Source: Pseudorasbora parva (taxonomy: Eukaryota; Chordata; Actinopteri; Cypriniformes; Gobionidae). From it: a DNA stretch of 64,000 nucleotides. The notes beneath the pieces are model-generated. The model made no database searches and was not told the origin of the DNA. It worked only from the letters and a program-made list of their open reading frames with translations. Shown piece after piece: positions 12,577-25,757 of this stretch; positions within the stretch are counted from its first letter, which is position 1; each line of letters starts with the position of its first letter. The translations under genes were made by a program, and so were the position numbers. Location of the stretch: assembly GCF_024679245.1 (NCBI RefSeq), contig NC_090177.1:47251877-47315876 (forward strand), in the 5' to 3' direction.

Positions 12577-14641
12577 ATGACAGGAAGTTGGTGTGCAGTG
12601 CAGTCTCTGGCACTTTGTGTGTGGTTTTGTGCTTTCTGTCATGCTGTTCCACAGTGGAGTAATCTGCCCCAGAATCCCCAAGCTCTGATGTTACAGCAAA
12701 CTGACCAGCGGCTTCAGAAGCAAGCTAGTCAGTCTCCTCAGTGGGTTCAACAGCAAGCTAGTCAGTCTCCTCAGTGGGTTCAACAGCAAGCTAGTCAGCA
12801 GGTTCAGAAGCCAGCTAGTCAGTCTCCTCAGTGGGTTCAACAGCAGGCTAGTCAGCAGGTTCAGAAGCCAGCTAGTCAGTCTCCTCAGTGGGTTCAACAG
12901 CAGGCTAGTCAGCAGGTTCAGAAGCCAGCTAGTCAGTCTCCTCAGTGGGTTCAACAGCAAGCTAGTCAGTCTCCTCAGTGGGTTCAACAGCAAGCTAGTC
13001 AACAGCAGGTTCAGCCTAAGCAGCCAGTGGTGCAGGCAGAGCCCCTTGACAAATGTGCTGTAGCTGATTATGAGCAGATCCAATGTGGCCCAGCTGGTAC
13101 CAGTGGTGCTGAGTGTGAAGCGCTCAACTGCTGCTTTAACGGACAGCAGTGCTACTATGGGAAGGCGGGTAAGAGTGTTGAGTCAATGTGAAGGGTTTCC
13201 TGTTAAACTTCTCTTCAGCAATAACCTGCTCTCTTACCCTGTTCCAGTGACTGTCCAGTGTATAAGAGATGGTCAGTTTGTGGTAGTGGTGGCTAGAGAT
13301 GTTACTCTGCCTCGATTGAGCCTGGATTCAGTCCGTCTCCTGGGTGGAAATGACCCACCTTGCAGTCCTGTGGGATCCACACCTTCCTTTGCTATATACC
13401 AGTTCCCTGTCACTGCATGTGGCACGAGCATGATGGTGGGTAGCTGCTTGTGCTTCTGTTCTGCTTAGAAAAGGACTGGATGCCAACAGTTACTATTTGC
13501 AGGAGGATGGTGGCTATGTGGTGTATGAAAACAGGATGACCTCCTCGTATGAAGTGGGTGTCGGACCGCTTGGTTCCATCACAAGGGACAGCCATTTTGA
13601 GTAGGTGCTTTTTACACTTGTAGCACTTGTCAAGTATTAACATTTATGCTAAAGCTCCCTGTTTGTTGTACAGGCTTCTCTTCCAGTGTAGGTACTCTGG
13701 TACTTCTGTGGAAGCTCTGGTTGTGGAGGTCAACACTGTTCCTGCACCTCCACCAGTAGCTGCTTCTGGACCCCTCAGGGTGGAGCTTAGACTGGCAAAT
13801 GGTCAATGTGTCACCAAAGGCTGTGCAGAAGGCAAGTGTCTGTCCAAGTATGGAGGATTTTCTACAACTCCAGGTTGCAGCAGTTTCTGTTTAAATGCTG
13901 CGTTCTTCCTCAGGGGACGAGGCGTACACCTCTTACTACAGTGATGCTGATTATCCGGTCACAAAAGTCCTGCGGGAGCCGGTGTTTGTTGAGGTGCGGG
14001 TTTTGGAGAGGACTGACCCCAACATTGTCCTGATGCTGGGACGTTGCTGGGCGACATCAACCCCCAGTCCACTCAGTCTACCCCAGTGGGACCTTCTGGT
14101 CGATGGGTGAGTAAGGCTGGTCTTCATCCAGCTAGTGTGCTGTAAGGCCTTTCTGACTGCCCCTTTGCCTTCCAGATGCCCTTACCGGGATGACCGTTAC
14201 CTGACCACACTGGTTCCGGTGGCTGGATCTTCTGGTCTTCAGTTCCCAACCCACTACAAGCGCTTTGTTGTGAAGATGTTTACATTTGTGGATCCAGCAT
14301 CACTGGCTCCTCTGCAGGAAACCGTATGCTCCACAGCCTTGCCTGAACCCTTAATATTAGTCTTTTTATAGTGGTTTCTGTGGCTTGACCCTTTTCCCCC
14401 TCTGTTAGATCTTCATCCACTGTAGTACAGCGGTGTGCCATCCCTCTTCTGGCTCCTGTGAGCAAAGCTGTGCTAGGAAAAGTGAGTGCTAGCTGTAAAC
14501 TGACTTCAGGAACCATGAGAATTTGGTTTTTAAATGCCCCTCAATTCTACCATTTCTCTTCCAGGAAGAGATGCTGATGTCAAGACAATCTCTAGTGGAC
14601 AAACTGTGGTGTCTAGTGGAGAAGTTACTCTGGTCATGTGA
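12577..14641 (+). CDS. zp2: Egg-envelope ZP protein, copy D (complete)
   Basis: Exons: 12577-13168, 13248-13435, 13503-13600, 13674-13831, 13914-14106, 14176-14323, 14409-14481 and 14565-14641, giving 508 residues. The repeat block is the shorter six-plus-three module form (11- and 8-residue modules), shared with copies E and F, so D, E and F look like the most recently multiplied units. Trefoil cysteines, ZP cysteines and RKRR are intact. GC donor at 13832. AATAAA at 14655-14660. Confidence 0.93.
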
Positions 14642-16259
14642 CTTTAGTGGTCTTAATAAACTTCTTAACTCAACATCAGTGTCTCTTTGGTATTGCTCTT
14701 TCATGACTGTTCTCAGTTTGCATTATTGGCCCACTACTTGCCTAATCCACACTAAGAATATTTGCAATGGGTTGACTTGGAGTCCAATGTACATGTGTAG
14801 ACTCATCCCCTCTGTCATAATCAAGGAGTCAAGGGTCTGTCCCTATAAACCTCCCCTGTCCACTTGTGACACACTCCAAACTGGTGACAGGGATTATCCT
14901 CCACCTTGGTATCAAATGCACTTCTGTCAAGACCACTATCCTCAGATGATACAATTAAAACATAATTTCGATTGGTGGTATGGTTCTGTTCTGGGCAAGC
15001 ACTCCCTGTGCATCATGAATAAGAGCAGTGATAAACCCCCATAAAGCAATGCTGATATCCCCCAATCACTACTAATGAAAGCTCTGACGGGCATCGTATT
15101 CCTATAGGTGGATGTACTCGGCTGATGAGAGCTTGACTAACGTGACCTGGCAGAGCTAATGGGGACAGGAGCTTACATTGGCAAAGATTGGAGCTAAGAC
15201 AGTGGACAAGGTCATCAGTGTTAGGAATGAGGAAGGCATTCCCTGTCCTTCATCTCGTTATTTCAAGACATGCAAATTAGTAGAGTTTCCACCTTTTAAA
15301 CTGATTGGAGTTGATGTCTTCCGATCATGGGACATCCAAATTAGGAACATGGTTAAAAAAAGTACATCCTAGGATCTACTATCTTTGTGTTGCTAAAAAA
15401 AGCAGGATTCCCTTGTGATGTTTTAACATAAATATCTTTGACTTTTATGCGGCCAGTTCTGGAGGAACGCTAGCCCAGTATGGGGAGATTACCTAAAGGT
15501 CTCTCTGAGTTAGAGAGGGTTTAAAAACATTGCAGCCGGATAAAAGGTATTCTGACATCAACACTCCCATTGCAGAGTGAGAGATGAGGCAAAGCCACCT
15601 TGCATACTTTTACTTTATTAAGGACAATTCATCACCACTGCATTGCTTCCTGTCTGTGGCTCCAACACCTAGTTATCTACTACAGCAGCGCAGGACATTT
15701 GCCTTGCCCAGGAGTAAAACAAAAAGACATTAACTTTCTTTCATCCCACATGCTCTCAAATTGCTTTACAAATAACGTTTAGGTGTCTGGTTGTATGAAG
15801 TCTATTTCTGCTATATTTTTTTGTGTATTTGGGCTATATTACCTCACAGAATTTAATTATAATATTATATCAGAATTATTTGATTTTACTTGCTTTTTAG
15901 ATTGTTTAAAAACCAGGTGTATATAATGCTAGTTAATACTTCAGCATGTCTACAAGCAAAGCGGAATGCACCAAACATCTACCCAAAGTATTTTGGGCAT
16001 GCTCCAGTAGCAAACCTGAACATGAACCTTTTTACTTGTCTTCAATATGACGAATCTGACCAACTGGGATCAAAAAATATCACGTGCATAATTTTGAGAA
16101 CCAATGAGAATCTTCTGGTAGCATAAGCTCCCATTTGGGCATGTCTGGAGAATCATGACTGTTAATGAAGAGGGAGGGATTATCGTTAATTAGCCAAAAT
16201 CTGTAGAATACAAAAAGACCAAAGGGCAGCATCTCAACAGTGTAACTATCTGTTGAACA

Positions 16260-18324
16260 ATGACAGGAAGTTGGTGTGCAGTGCAGTCTCTGGTACTTTG
16301 TGTGTGGTTTTGTGCTTTCTGTCATGCTGTTCCACAGTGGAGTAATCTGCCCCAGAATCCCCAAGCTCTGATGTTACAGCAAACTGACCAGCGGCTTCAG
16401 AAGCAAGCTAGTCAGTCTCCTCAGTGGGTTCAACAGCAAGCTAGTCAGTCTCCTCAGTGGGTTCAACAGCAAGCTAGTCAGCAGGTTCAGAAGCCAGCTA
16501 GTCAGTCTCCTCAGTGGGTTCAACAGCAGGCTAGTCAGCAGGTTCAGAAGCCAGCTAGTCAGTCTCCTCAGTGGGTTCAACAGCAGGCTAGTCAGCAGGT
16601 TCAGAAGCCAGCTAGTCAGTCTCCTCAGTGGGTTCAACAGCAAGCTAGTCAGTCTCCTCAGTGGGTTCAACAGCAAGCTAGTCAACAGCAGGTTCAGCCT
16701 AAGCAGCCAGTGGTGCAGGCAGAGCCCCTTGACAAATGTGCTGTAGCTGATTATGAGCAGATCCAATGTGGCCCAGCTGGTACCAGTGGTGCTGAGTGTG
16801 AAGCGCTCAACTGCTGCTTTAACGGACAGCAGTGCTACTATGGGAAGGCGGGTAAGAGTGTTGAGTCAATGTGAAGGGTTTCCTGTTAAACTTCTCTTCA
16901 GCAATAACCTGCTCTCTTACCCTGTTCCAGTGACTGTCCAGTGTATAAGAGATGGTCAGTTTGTGGTAGTGGTGGCTAGAGATGTTACTCTGCCTCGATT
17001 GAGCCTGGATTCAGTCCGTCTCCTGGGTGGAAATGACCCACCTTGCAGTCCTGTGGGATCCACACCTTCCTTTGCTATATACCAGTTCCCTGTCACTGCA
17101 TGTGGCACGAGCATGATGGTGGGTAGCTGCTTGTGCTTCTGTTCTGCTTAGAAAAGGACTGGATGCCAACAGTTACTATTTGCAGGAGGATGGTGGCTAT
17201 GTGGTGTATGAAAACAGGATGACCTCCTCGTATGAAGTGGGTGTCGGACCGCTTGGTTCCATCACAAGGGACAGCCATTTTGAGTAGGTGCTTTTTACAC
17301 TTGTAGCACTTGTCAAGTATTAACATTTATGCTAAAGCTCCCTGTTTGTTGTACAGGCTTCTCTTCCAGTGTAGGTACTCTGGTACTTCTGTGGAAGCTC
17401 TGGTTGTGGAGGTCAACACTGTTCCTGCACCTCCACCAGTAGCTGCTTCTGGACCCCTCAGGGTGGAGCTTAGACTGGCAAATGGTCAATGTGTCACCAA
17501 AGGCTGTGCAGAAGGCAAGTGTCTGTCCAAGTATGGAGGATTTTCTACAACTCCAGGTTGCAGCAGTTTCTGTTTAAATGCTGCGTTCTTCCTCAGGGGA
17601 CGAGGCGTACACCTCTTACTACAGTGATGCTGATTATCCGGTCACAAAAGTCCTGCGGGAGCCGGTGTTTGTTGAGGTGCGGGTTTTGGAGAGGACTGAC
17701 CCTAACATTGTCCTGATGCTGGGACGTTGCTGGGCGACATCAACCCCCAGTCCACTCAGTCTACCCCAGTGGGACCTTCTGGTCGATGGGTGAGTAAGGC
17801 TGGTCTTCATCCAGCTAGTGTGCTGTAAGGCCTTTCTGACTGCCCCTTTGCCTTCCAGATGCCCTTACCGGGATGACCGTTACCTGACCACACTGGTTCC
17901 GGTGGCTGGATCTTCTGGTCTTCAGTTCCCAACCCACTACAAGCGCTTTGTTGTGAAGATGTTTACATTTGTGGATCCAGCATCACTGGCTCCTCTGCAG
18001 GAAACCGTATGCTCCACAGCCTTGCCTGAACCCTTAATATTAGTCTTTTTATAGTGGTTTCTGTGGCTTGACCCTTTTCCCCCTCTGTTAGATCTTCATC
18101 CACTGTAGTACAGCGGTGTGCCATCCCTCTTCTGGCTCCTGTGAGCAAAGCTGTGCTAGGAAAAGTGAGTGCTAGCTGTAAACTGACTTCAGGAACCATG
18201 AGAATTTGGTTTTTAAATGCCCCTCAATTCTACCATTTCTCTTCCAGGAAGAGATGCTGATGTCAAGACAATCTCTAGTGGACAAACTGTGGTGTCTAGT
18301 GGAGAAGTTACTCTGGTCATGTGA
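16260..18324 (+). CDS. zp2: Egg-envelope ZP protein, copy E (complete)
   Basis: Exons: 16260-16851, 16931-17118, 17186-17283, 17357-17514, 17597-17789, 17859-18006, 18092-18164 and 18248-18324, giving 508 residues. It differs from copy D by a conservative Ala-to-Val change at residue 12 within the signal peptide and a silent C-to-T change at 17702 in exon 5. All splice sites, including the GC donor at 17515, are preserved, and the frame is open throughout. AATAAA at 18338-18343. Confidence 0.93.
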
Positions 18325-19786
18325 CTTTAGTGGTCTTAATAAACTTCTTAACTCAACATCAGTGTCTCTTTGGTATTGCTCTTTCATGACTGTTCTCAGT
18401 TTGCATTATTGGCCCACTACTTGCCTAATCCACACTAAGAATATTTGCAATGGGTTGACTTGGAGTCCAATGTACATGTGTAGACTCATCCCCTCTGTCA
18501 TAATCAAGGAGTCAAGGGTCTGTCCCTATAAACCTCCCCTGTCCACTTGTGACACACTCCAAACTGGTGACAGGGATTATCCTCCACCTTGGTATCAAAT
18601 GCACTTCTGTCAAGACCACTATCCTCAGATGATACAATTAAAACATAATTTCGATTGGTGGTATGGTTCTGTTCTGGGCAAGCACTCCCTGTGCATCATG
18701 AATAAGAGCAGTGATAAACCCCCATAAAGCAATGCTGATATCCCCCAATCACTACTAATGAAAGCTCTGACGGGCATCGTATTCCTATAGGTGGATGTAC
18801 TCAGCTGATGAGAGCTTGACTAACGTGACCTGGCAGAGCTAATGGGGACAGGAGTTTACATTGGCAAAGATTGGAGCTAAGACAGTGGACAAGGTCATCA
18901 GTGTTAGGAATGAGGAAGGCATTCCCTGTCCTTCATCTCGTTATTTCAAGACATGCAAATTAGTAGAGTTTCCACCTTTTAAACTGATTGTTTTGATGTC
19001 TTCCGATCATGGGACATCCAAATTAGGAACATGGTTAAAAAAAGTACATCCTAGGATCTACTATCTTTGTGTTGCTAAAAAAAGCAGGATTCCCTTGTGA
19101 TGTTTTAACATAAATATCTTTGACTTTTATGCGGCCAGTTCTGGAGGAACGCTAGCCCAGTATGGGGAGATTACCTAAAGGTCTCTCTGAGTTAGAGAGG
19201 GTTTAAAAACATTGCAGCCGGATAAAAGGTATTCTGACATCAACACTCCCATTGCAGAGTGAGAGATGAGGCAAAGCCACCTTGCATACTTTTACTTTAT
19301 TAAGGACAATTCATCACCACTGCATTGCTTCCTGTCTGTGGCTCCAACACCTAGTTATCTACTACAGCAGCGCAGGACATTTGCCTTGCCCAGGAGTAAA
19401 ACAAAAAGACATTAACTTTCTTTCATCCCACATGCTCTCAAATTGCTTTACAAATAACGTTTAGGTGTCTGGTTGTATGAAGTCTATTTCTGCTATATTT
19501 TTTGTGTATTTGGGCTATATTACCTCACAGAATTTAATTATAATATTATATCAGAATTATTTGATTTTACTTGCTTTTTAGATTGTTTAAAAACCAGGTG
19601 TATATAATGCTAGTTAATACTTCAGCATGTCTACAAGCAAAGCGGAATGCACCAAACATCTACCCAAAGTACTTTGGGCATGCTCCAGTAGCAAACCTGA
19701 ACATGAACCTTTTTACTTGTCTTCAATATGACGAATCTGACCAACTGGGATCAAAAAATATCACGTGCATAATTTTGAGAACCAAT

Positions 19787-20494
19787 AGGTGTGTTCGACA
19801 TCGGCTGCGGCTGGATGGATGCGATCGGCGAGAGTAGCCGAGTGCAGGCGGGGAGGAGCTGCAAACGGAGACGTGAAGTCGGACACTTTCTGCTTCCCGT
19901 GGTGACGCTTGAGCTGTGTTTGCAAACTTTATCACAGCTGAAGTTAAATAAATGCAGTTTTTCTCAAATACACAGATGTTTCAAATTATATTTTCATCCA
20001 ATACTTTATGTACTGTTTAATAAAGCGTCTATTTGGACAAGATTAAAGTTCAACCTATAAACCTACACTATCAATGAAGTGTTGTCAACGGTTTTTATCA
20101 GTTTTAGTTTGATAAACATTACAATATAACATCGCGACTACATGAAAAGAGGTTTTACTGTTATAAATAAATGATTTGTGAGCATTAGTGTAACATAAGG
20201 TTTTAGAATAAACATGAAACACACGTGGTCGCTGTCCTGCGGTGAATCGGCCAATCGTGGATCAGCTGTGTCGTCATCAGAGCTCGAGCAGCCTCCTGCA
20301 GTCCCCCATGAGAATCTGCAGCGGCTGCATCAGCCGGCTGCTCTCGAATCGCTTTCGCGGTACTTTGTTGACATACGTCACAGTCACGTGCCGTCGGCGC
20401 TGTCTCAAGTCGGACAAAATTTCTAACCGGCATGCACTGCTTCAAGTCAGCCGCCGATCGGTCTGCGCATCGCTAGGTGAAGTTGAACAAGCCT
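19787..20494. mobile_element. 708-bp MITE in the promoter of ZP copy F
   Basis: Other spacers read ACCAATGAGAATC without a break. Here 708 bp lie between ACCAAT and AATGAG, giving a 3-bp target duplication (AAT, 19784-19786 and 20495-20497). The ends are imperfect inverted repeats, AGGTGTGTTCGACATC and AGGCTTGTTCAACTTC (inverted). No transposase is encoded, so it is non-autonomous. A close relative lies at 29743-30449. The 3-bp duplication would fit the PIF/Harbinger or CACTA groups, but the termini do not let me choose. Confidence 0.85.
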
Positions 20495-20651
20495 AATGAG
20501 AATCTTCTGGTAGCATAAGCTCCCATTTGGGCATGTCTGGAGAATCATGACTGTTAATGAAGAGGGAGGGATTATCGTTAATTAGCCAAAATCTGTAGAA
20601 TACAAAAAGACCAAAGGGCAGCATCTCAACAGTGTAACTATCTGTTGAACA

Positions 20652-22716
20652 ATGACAGGAAGTTGGTGTGCAGTGCAGTCTCTGGCACTTTGTGTGTGGT
20701 TTTGTGCTTTCTGTCATGCTGTTCCACAGTGGAGTAATCTGCCCCAGAATCCCCAAGCTCTGATGTTACAGCAAACTGACCAGCGGCTTCAGAAGCAAGC
20801 TAGTCAGTCTCCTCAGTGGGTTCAACAGCAAGCTAGTCAGTCTCCTCAGTGGGTTCAACAGCAAGCTAGTCAGCAGGTTCAGAAGCCAGCTAGTCAGTCT
20901 CCTCAGTGGGTTCAACAGCAGGCTAGTCAGCAGGTTCAGAAGCCAGCTAGTCAGTCTCCTCAGTGGGTTCAACAGCAGGCTAGTCAGCAGGTTCAGAAGC
21001 CAGCTAGTCAGTCTCCTCAGTGGGTTCAACAGCAAGCTAGTCAGTCTCCTCAGTGGGTTCAACAGCAAGCTAGTCAACAGCAGGTTCAGCCTAAGCAGCC
21101 AGTGGTGCAGGCAGAGCCCCTTGACAAATGTGCTGTAGCTGATTATGAGCAGATCCAATGTGGCCCAGCTGGTACCAGTGGTGCTGAGTGTGAAGCGCTC
21201 AACTGCTGCTTTAACGGACAGCAGTGCTACTATGGGAAGGCGGGTAAGAGTGTTGAGTCAATGTGAAGGGTTTCCTGTTAAACTTCTCTTCAGCAATAAC
21301 CTGCTCTCTTACCCTGTTCCAGTGACTGTCCAGTGTATAAGAGATGGTCAGTTTGTGGTAGTGGTGGCTAGAGATGTTACTCTGCCTCGATTGAGCCTGG
21401 ATTCAGTCCGTCTCCTGGGTGGAAATGACCCACCTTGCAGTCCTGTGGGATCCACACCTTCCTTTGCTATATACCAGTTCCCTGTCACTGCATGTGGCAC
21501 GAGCATGATGGTGGGTAGCTGCTTGTGCTTCTGTTCTGCTTAGAAAAGGACTGGATGCCAACAGTTACTATTTGCAGGAGGATGGTGGCTATGTGGTGTA
21601 TGAAAACAGGATGACCTCCTCGTATGAAGTGGGTGTCGGACCGCTTGGTTCCATCACAAGGGACAGCCATTTTGAGTAGGTGCTTTTTACACTTGTAGCA
21701 CTTGTCAAGTATTAACATTTATGCTAAAGCTCCCTGTTTGTTGTACAGGCTTCTCTTCCAGTGTAGGTACTCTGGTACTTCTGTGGAAGCTCTGGTTGTG
21801 GAGGTCAACACTGTTCCTGCACCTCCACCAGTAGCTGCTTCTGGACCCCTCAGGGTGGAGCTTAGACTGGCAAATGGTCAATGTGTCACCAAAGGCTGTG
21901 CAGAAGGCAAGTGTCTGTCCAAGTATGGAGGATTTTCTACAACTCCAGGTTGCAGCAGTTTCTGTTTAAATGCTGCGTTCTTCCTCAGGGGACGAGGCGT
22001 ACACCTCTTACTACAGTGATGCTGATTATCCGGTCACAAAAGTCCTGCGGGAGCCGGTGTTTGTTGAGGTGCGGGTTTTGGAGAGGACTGACCCCAACAT
22101 TGTCCTGATGCTGGGACGTTGCTGGGCGACATCAACCCCCAGTCCACTCAGTCTACCCCAGTGGGACCTTCTGGTCGATGGGTGAGTAAGGCTGGTCTTC
22201 ATCCAGCTAGTGTGCTGTAAGGCCTTTCTGACTGCCCCTTTGCCTTCCAGATGCCCTTACCGGGATGACCGTTACCTGACCACACTGGTTCCGGTGGCTG
22301 GATCTTCTGGTCTTCAGTTCCCAACCCACTACAAGCGCTTTGTTGTGAAGATGTTTACATTTGTGGATCCAGCATCACTGGCTCCTCTGCAGGAAACCGT
22401 ATGCTCCACAGCCTTGCCTGAACCCTTAATATTAGTCTTTTTATAGTGGTTTCTGTGGCTTGACCCTTTTCCCCCTCTGTTAGATCTTCATCCACTGTAG
22501 TACAGCGGTGTGCCATCCCTCTTCTGGCTCCTGTGAGCAAAGCTGTGCTAGGAAAAGTGAGTGCTAGCTGTAAACTGACTTCAGGAACCATGAGAATTTG
22601 GTTTTTAAATGCCCCTCAATTCTACCATTTCTCTTCCAGGAAGAGATGCTGATGTCAAGACAATCTCTAGTGGACAAACTGTGGTGTCTAGTGGAGAAGT
22701 TACTCTGGTCATGTGA
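20652..22716 (+). CDS. zp2: Egg-envelope ZP protein, copy F (complete)
   Basis: Exons: 20652-21243, 21323-21510, 21578-21675, 21749-21906, 21989-22181, 22251-22398, 22484-22556 and 22640-22716, giving 508 residues. The coding sequence is as intact as in the other copies, with GC donor at 21907 and AATAAA at 22730-22735. What sets it apart is upstream: the MITE at 19787-20494 separates the E-box (19762-19767) and CCAAT box (19782-19786) from the core promoter by 708 bp, leaving 157 bp of native upstream DNA. Expression may therefore differ from copies B-E. Confidence 0.92.
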
Positions 22717-24177
22717 CTTTAGTGGTCTTAATAAACTTCTTAACTCAACATCAGTGTCTCTTTGGTATTGCTCTTTCATGACTGTTCTCAGTTTGCATTA
22801 TTGGCCCACTACTTGCCTAATCCACACTAAGAATATTTGCAATGGGTTGACTTGGAGTCCAATGTACATGTGTAGACTCATCCCCTCTGTCATAATCAAG
22901 GAGTCAAGGGTCTGTCCCTATAAACCTCCCCTGTCCACTTGTGACACACTCCAAACTGGTGACAGGGATTATCCTCCACCTTGGTATCAAATGCACTTCT
23001 GTCAAGACCACTATCCTCAGATGATACAATTAAAACATAATTTCGATTGGTGGTATGGTTCTGTTCTGGGCAAGCACTCCCTGTGCATCATGAATAAGAG
23101 CAGTGATAAACCCCCATAAAGCAATGCTGATATCCCCCAATCACTACTAATGAAAGCTCTGACGGGCATCGTATTCCTATAGGTGGATGTACTCAGCTGA
23201 TGAGAGCTTGACTAACGTGACCTGGCAGAGCTAATGGGGACAGGAGTTTACATTGGCAAAGATTGGAGCTAAGACAGTGGACAAGGTCATCAGTGTTAGG
23301 AATGAGGAAGGCATTCCCTGTCCTTCATCTCGTTATTTCAAGACATGCAAATTAGTAGAGTTTCCACCTTTTAAACTGATTGGAGTTGATGTCTTCCGAT
23401 CATGGGACATCCAAATTAGGAACATGGTTAAAAAAAGTACATCCTAGGATCTACTATCTTTGTGTTGCTAAAAAAAGCAGGATTCCCTTGTGATGTTTTA
23501 ACATAAATATCTTTGACTTTTATGCGGCCAGTTCTGGAGGAACGCTAGCCCAGTATGGGGAGATTACCTAAAGGTCTCTCTGAGTTAGAGAGGGTTTAAA
23601 AACATTGCAGCCGGATAAAAGGTATTCTGACATCAACACTCCCATTGCAGAGTGAGAGATGAGGCAAAGCCACCTTGCATACTTTTACTTTATTAAGGAC
23701 AATTCATCACCACTGCATTGCTTCCTGTCTGTGGCTCCAACACCTAGTTATCTACTACAGCAGCGCAGGACATTTGCCTTGCCCAGGAGTAAAACAAAAA
23801 GACATTAACTTTCTTTCATCCCACATGCTCTCAAATTGCTTTACAAATAACGTTTAGGTGTCTGGTTGTATGAAGTCTATTTCTGCTATATTTTTTTGTG
23901 TATTTGGGCTATATTACCTCACAGAATTTAATTATAATATTATATCAGAATTATTTGATTTTACTTGCTTTTTAGATTGTTTAAAAACCAGGTGTATATA
24001 ATGCTAGTTAATACTTCAGCATGTCTACAAGCAAAGCGGAAAGCACCAAACATCTAACCAAAGCACTTTGGGCAAGCTTCAGTAGCAAATCTGAGCATGG
24101 ACCTTTTTACTTGCCTTCAATATGATAAATCTGACCAATTTGAATTAAGAAATATCACATGCTTATTTCTCTTCCAG

Positions 24178-24254
24178 GAAGAGATGCTGATGTCAAGACT
24201 ATCTCTAGTTGACAAACTGTGGTATCTAGTGGACAAGTTATTCTGGTCATGTGA
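24178..24254 (+). pseudogene. Relic ZP exon 8 at the array edge
   Basis: Matches exon 8 of the array with several base changes; the reading frame ends early because AGT GGA became AGT TGA. Upstream is not intron 7 but diverged spacer sequence (24,040-24,150), so a deletion has joined the promoter-side spacer straight to the exon-8 acceptor. Downstream sequence to about 24,580 is a diverged form of the ZP 3' flank. The divergence is much greater than among the intact copies, so this is an old edge copy that escaped homogenisation. Confidence 0.85.
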
Positions 24255-25093
24255 CTTTAATGGTCTTAATAAACTTCTTAACTCAACATTGTGTCTCTTT
24301 GGTATTGGAAACCAACGACATTGACTTGCATGACTGTTCTCGGTTTGCTTTATTGGGCCAGTATTAACCTAAACTACACAGACTATTTGAAATGGGTTGA
24401 CTTAGCAAGTCCAATGTACATGTGTGTAGACTCTCTCCCTCAATCATAATCAAGGAATCAAGGGTCTGTCCTTATAAACCTTGCCTGCACTCTTGAGGAA
24501 CACCTCAAACTGGTGACAGGGATTAGCTCTACCTTGGTATCAAACACACTTCTGTCAGGACCACTACTGTCAAATATGATGGACAATTAGCATGTACAGG
24601 TACATCTCAAATTAGCCTATTGTGATAAAGTTAATTATTTTCCATAATGATAAAAGTTAAACTTTCACATATTTTAGATTCATTGCACACCAACTGAAAT
24701 ATTTCAGATCTTTCATTGTTTTAATACTCATGATTTTGGCATACAGCTCATGAAAACCCAAAATTCCTAAACATTAGCATATCATGAAAAGGTTCTCTAA
24801 ACGAGCTATTAACCTAGTCATCTGAATTAACTAATGAACTCTAAACACCTGCAAAAGATTCCTAAGGCTTTTAAAAACTCCCAGCCTGGTTCATTACTCA
24901 ACCTCAATCATGGGTAAGACTGCCGACCCCACTGCTGTCCAGAAGGCCATCATTGACATCCTCAAGCGAGAGGGTAAGATAGAGAAATACATTTCTGAAT
25001 GAATAGGCTGTTCCCAGAGTGCTGTATCAAGGCACCTCTGTGGGAAGGAAAAAGTGTGGCAAAAAACGCTGCACAATGAGAAGAGGTGACCGG

Positions 25094-25673
25094 TAGTGAT
25101 GGCCAAATGAGGCTTCCTGAACCACTGAGGCTTTCCAGCCCATTGCTTCATCAAAAGGTTCATTTACCTGAAGCCTCATGAAACAGTGTGCTCCCTAATG
25201 ACACCTGCTGTGCAAAGCAATGCATCGCACACAAATCTATTCATCCTGAGCAACCAAATTGTCATAGTGTGGGCACACCCTTTTTCTATTGCCTGTGTAT
25301 TAATAAAGTATTTTACTCCTGTATTAACCTATGCACACACAACTCACACAAACACACTACGTTGTGTTCAACTATTCAGTAGTTCTTTGGGTTAGTGATG
25401 AGTGAATGCCCAGAATGATTGTAAATAAATTATTGTGAGTGCAGTGCTTATGGGACTGGAATTGTGGAACAGCAAACTGCAACAGGGATGGGAAAAGCTT
25501 TCCCTAATACAGTCTAGTCTTATAATATTATTATTATTATTAATAATAATAATAATAATAGCAATAATAATAACACTAGGCCTACTACTAAAATATAAGG
25601 GGCCGTACAAGTCATAATTCATTCTGGTACTCTCACACACATACATTCTCATTTCTCACACATACAATATAGG

Positions 25674-25757
<84 letters not shown>

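Larger units (their letters stand above)
1..24254 (+). repeat. Tandem array of ~3.7-kb ZP gene units
   Basis: Start-codon spacings are 3707, 3716, 3683 and 4392 bp; the last is longer because of a 708-bp insertion. Exons, introns and spacers are nearly identical from unit to unit, with only scattered single-base changes. Every unit points the same way. The array enters from the left edge of the window and ends near 24,250 in a diverged exon-8 relic. The pattern fits recent unequal crossover or gene conversion; assembly over-expansion cannot be excluded from sequence alone. Confidence 0.95.

Noticed and set aside
19791..20496. Short frames inside the MITE at 19787 and its relative
   Set aside because: They are not conserved between the two copies and carry no transposase motif.
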